From an uncultured Eubacteriales bacterium (GTDB lineage: Bacteria > Bacillota > Clostridia > Oscillospirales > Oscillospiraceae), in assembly GCA_900549705.1 (NCBI GenBank), contig URPI01000126.1, positions 1 to 6,181 of the forward strand: a DNA stretch of 6,181 nucleotides, given 5' to 3'. The notes under the pieces are model-generated. The model saw nothing but the letters and a program-made list of their open reading frames with translations. It searched no databases and was not told the origin of the DNA. Shown here in pieces: positions 5,441-6,181 of this stretch (position 1 is the first letter of the stretch; every line of letters begins with the position of its first letter). The translations under genes and the position numbers were made by a program.

Positions 5441-5895
5441 AACGGTTAGCGTGTTGTGTGATGGCAATGGTGCTGCTTGCTGCCATGCTCCCGGTATTCG
5501 GCAATGCAGCATCCTATGGGGAAGAAGTGGTGACGGAGGTCTTTGCAGATGGCAGCTATGAGACCGAAAGCATCTATAAAATGCAAACCCGTGCAGGCGG
5601 GACGATTTCCGGCTCAAAGGTAAGAAATCATTATGATTCCAAGGGAACACTTTGCTGGCAGTTCGTTTTGAATGGCAGCTTTTCTTACACGGGTTCCAGC
5701 GCAACGTGTACATCATCCACTTGCAGTGTAAGCATATATTCGCAGGGATGGTATGTCATCTCCAAAAATGCAAGCAAAAGCGGGAATACCGCATCTGCCA
5801 ATGCGACAATGGGTGAATCGTCCGGTGGCGTTCTGGCGAACCAGGTTTCGGCTTCCCTCACATTGCGGTGCGACAAAAACGGAAATCTCAGCTAA
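5437..5895 (+). CDS. small exported protein, unknown function (possibly DUF6147-like)
   Basis: A 152-residue protein with a clear signal peptide (Lys2-Arg3, hydrophobic core, likely cleavage after NAA at 23-25). The mature part is rich in Ser, Thr, Gly and Asn and looks all-beta. An acidic opening (EEVVTEVFADGSYETESIY) is followed by SGSKVRNHYDSKGTLCWQFVLNG, SFSYTGSSATCTSSTCSVSI, GWYVISKNASKSGNTASANATM and a closing strand SASLTLRCDKNG. This order, a change-in-W strand, then F-x-YTGSSATCT, then SASKSGN-type, recalls a family of small secreted clostridial proteins that I tentatively link to DUF6147; I cannot verify the number. Four mature cysteines (73, 91, 96, 145) could form two disulfides. 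It is the last gene of the padR operon, sharing ATGA with the gene before and with GGAGGAG about 10 nt upstream plus AAGG closer. It is the likely output or ligand of the PadR-HAAS module, by position only. Confidence 0.85.
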   Translation: MKRLACCVMAMVLLAAMLPVFGNAASYGEEVVTEVFADGSYETESIYKMQTRAGGTISGSKVRNHYDSKGTLCWQFVLNGSFSYTGSSATCTSSTCSVSIYSQGWYVISKNASKSGNTASANATMGESSGGVLANQVSASLTLRCDKNGNLS

Positions 5896-5903
5896 AAAAT
5901 TTT

Positions 5904-5937
5904 ACGCCCTCAGCCCAATGGTGCTGGGGGCGTTTTT
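5904..5937 (+). terminator. Rho-independent terminator of the padR operon
   Basis: An 11-bp stem (ACGCCCTCAGC at 5904-5914, GCTGGGGGCGT at 5923-5933) with one G-U pair and an 8-nt loop, followed by TTTTT (5933-5937). It begins 9 nt after the stop codon. An A-run before the stem suggests it may also act in the opposite direction. Confidence 0.9.
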
Positions 5938-5997
5938 GACTGCGCCCGCAATGTCGGATTTTAGTAAGCACGCAGCTGAATGGCATATGCCCAGTAG

Positions 5998-6016
5998 GGG
6001 AGGCTCTTAGCCTCCC
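5998..6016. repeat. GTAGGGG-type hairpin repeat, right flank copy 1
   Basis: A perfect 8-bp stem (GGGAGGCT / AGCCTCCC) with a CTT loop, headed by GTAGGGG (5994-6000) and closed by CCCG. It has the same build as the element at 6074-6099: GTAGGGG, hairpin, CCCG. It has no useful T-tract, so a terminator role is unlikely. Confidence 0.5.
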
Positions 6017-6072
6017 GAAGTGTACGCAACAGAGCGGTTCGTTGAATGGAAATCGTCAAAAACTTCTGAGTT

Positions 6073-6169
6073 TGTAGGGGTCGCCAACTTGGCGACCCGT
6101 GCGGCGAAGCCGCAAGCGGGCGGCTAATTAGCCGCCCCGACCCGGTGCGGTGGAAACCGTGAGCCTACA
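6073..6169. repeat. hairpin-rich intergenic repeat element with short terminal inverted repeats
   Basis: A roughly 97-bp stretch bounded by TGTAGG (6073-6078) and its inverse CCTACA (6164-6169). Inside are three consecutive stems: GGGTCGCCAA / TTGGCGACCC (6078-6098), TGCGGC / GCCGCA with a GAA loop (6100-6114), and a perfect 20-bp palindrome centred on AATT (6118-6137). There is no open reading frame of note. It resembles the GC-rich interspersed repeats seen between genes in gut Clostridia (recollection). The rest of the gene-free 5938-6181 stretch shows only the hairpin at 5998-6016 and a CGGTTCGTT motif (6035-6043) that also occurs at 69-77. Confidence 0.5.
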
Positions 6170-6181
6170 GCAACCAACGAA

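Noticed and set aside
4928..5716. 262-codon open frame on the minus strand
   Set aside because: It is antisense to three coupled genes, rich in His, Ser and Arg without any domain pattern, and has no ribosome binding site.
5753..6010. 85-codon open frame on the + strand overlapping the end of the exported-protein gene
   Set aside because: It runs through the operon terminator, is out of frame with the real gene, and shows no domain or start signal.
5938..6181. Possible CRISPR or tRNA in the GC-rich right flank
   Set aside because: The hairpins differ in sequence and spacing, with no regular repeat-spacer pattern, and no cloverleaf or CCA-type acceptor arrangement could be drawn.

Overview
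The window most resembles the chromosome of a low-to-medium GC Gram-positive gut bacterium of the class Clostridia, plausibly Oscillospiraceae/Ruminococcaceae. The evidence is canonical AGGAGG-type ribosome binding sites, strong sigma-A promoters with extended -10 boxes, a PadR regulator beside small DUF1700/HAAS-type membrane proteins, several Sec-exported proteins of unknown function, and GC-rich GTAGGGG hairpin repeats at both ends. The taxonomic placement is inference; no marker gene is present.

Layout. Positions 1-200 hold no gene, only GC-rich hairpins and the terminator (161-191) of the leftward unit. A leftward three-gene unit follows. It starts at a near-consensus promoter (3307-3335) and reads a membrane-anchored small protein (2810-3232), a secreted protein with a probable Ig-like domain (1814-2719) and an ABC exporter half-transporter with a TTG start (201-1781). 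Next comes a leftward single gene, 3396-4052, with its own promoter (4116-4144), ribosome binding site and terminator (3349-3378). It encodes an exported protein that looks like a worn-down LytR-CpsA-Psr (LCP) domain. A divergent promoter region (4053-4219) separates it from a rightward operon: PadR regulator (4220-4573), two tandemly duplicated DUF1700/HAAS-like membrane proteins (4557-4964 and 4994-5440) and a small exported protein (5437-5895), ending in a clear terminator (5904-5937). Positions 5938-6181 hold no gene but carry several GC-rich hairpins, including a roughly 97-bp element with short terminal inverted repeats.

How the genes may work together. All seven non-regulator products are predicted to be in the membrane or outside the cell, and the one regulator is a PadR protein coupled to two HAAS-like membrane proteins. 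The simplest reading is an envelope-sensing module: the membrane proteins tune PadR, and PadR controls its own operon and perhaps the divergent LCP-like gene. All three promoters carry a TGCAAA motif in or at the edge of the spacer, which hints that the ABC-exporter unit could belong to the same regulon. This grouping is inference from position and motif, not demonstrated.

The most notable observations are the recent tandem duplication of the HAAS-like gene, which carried along a fossil of the end of padR; the LCP-like protein that has lost its expected arginines; and the palindrome centred between the two divergent promoters.
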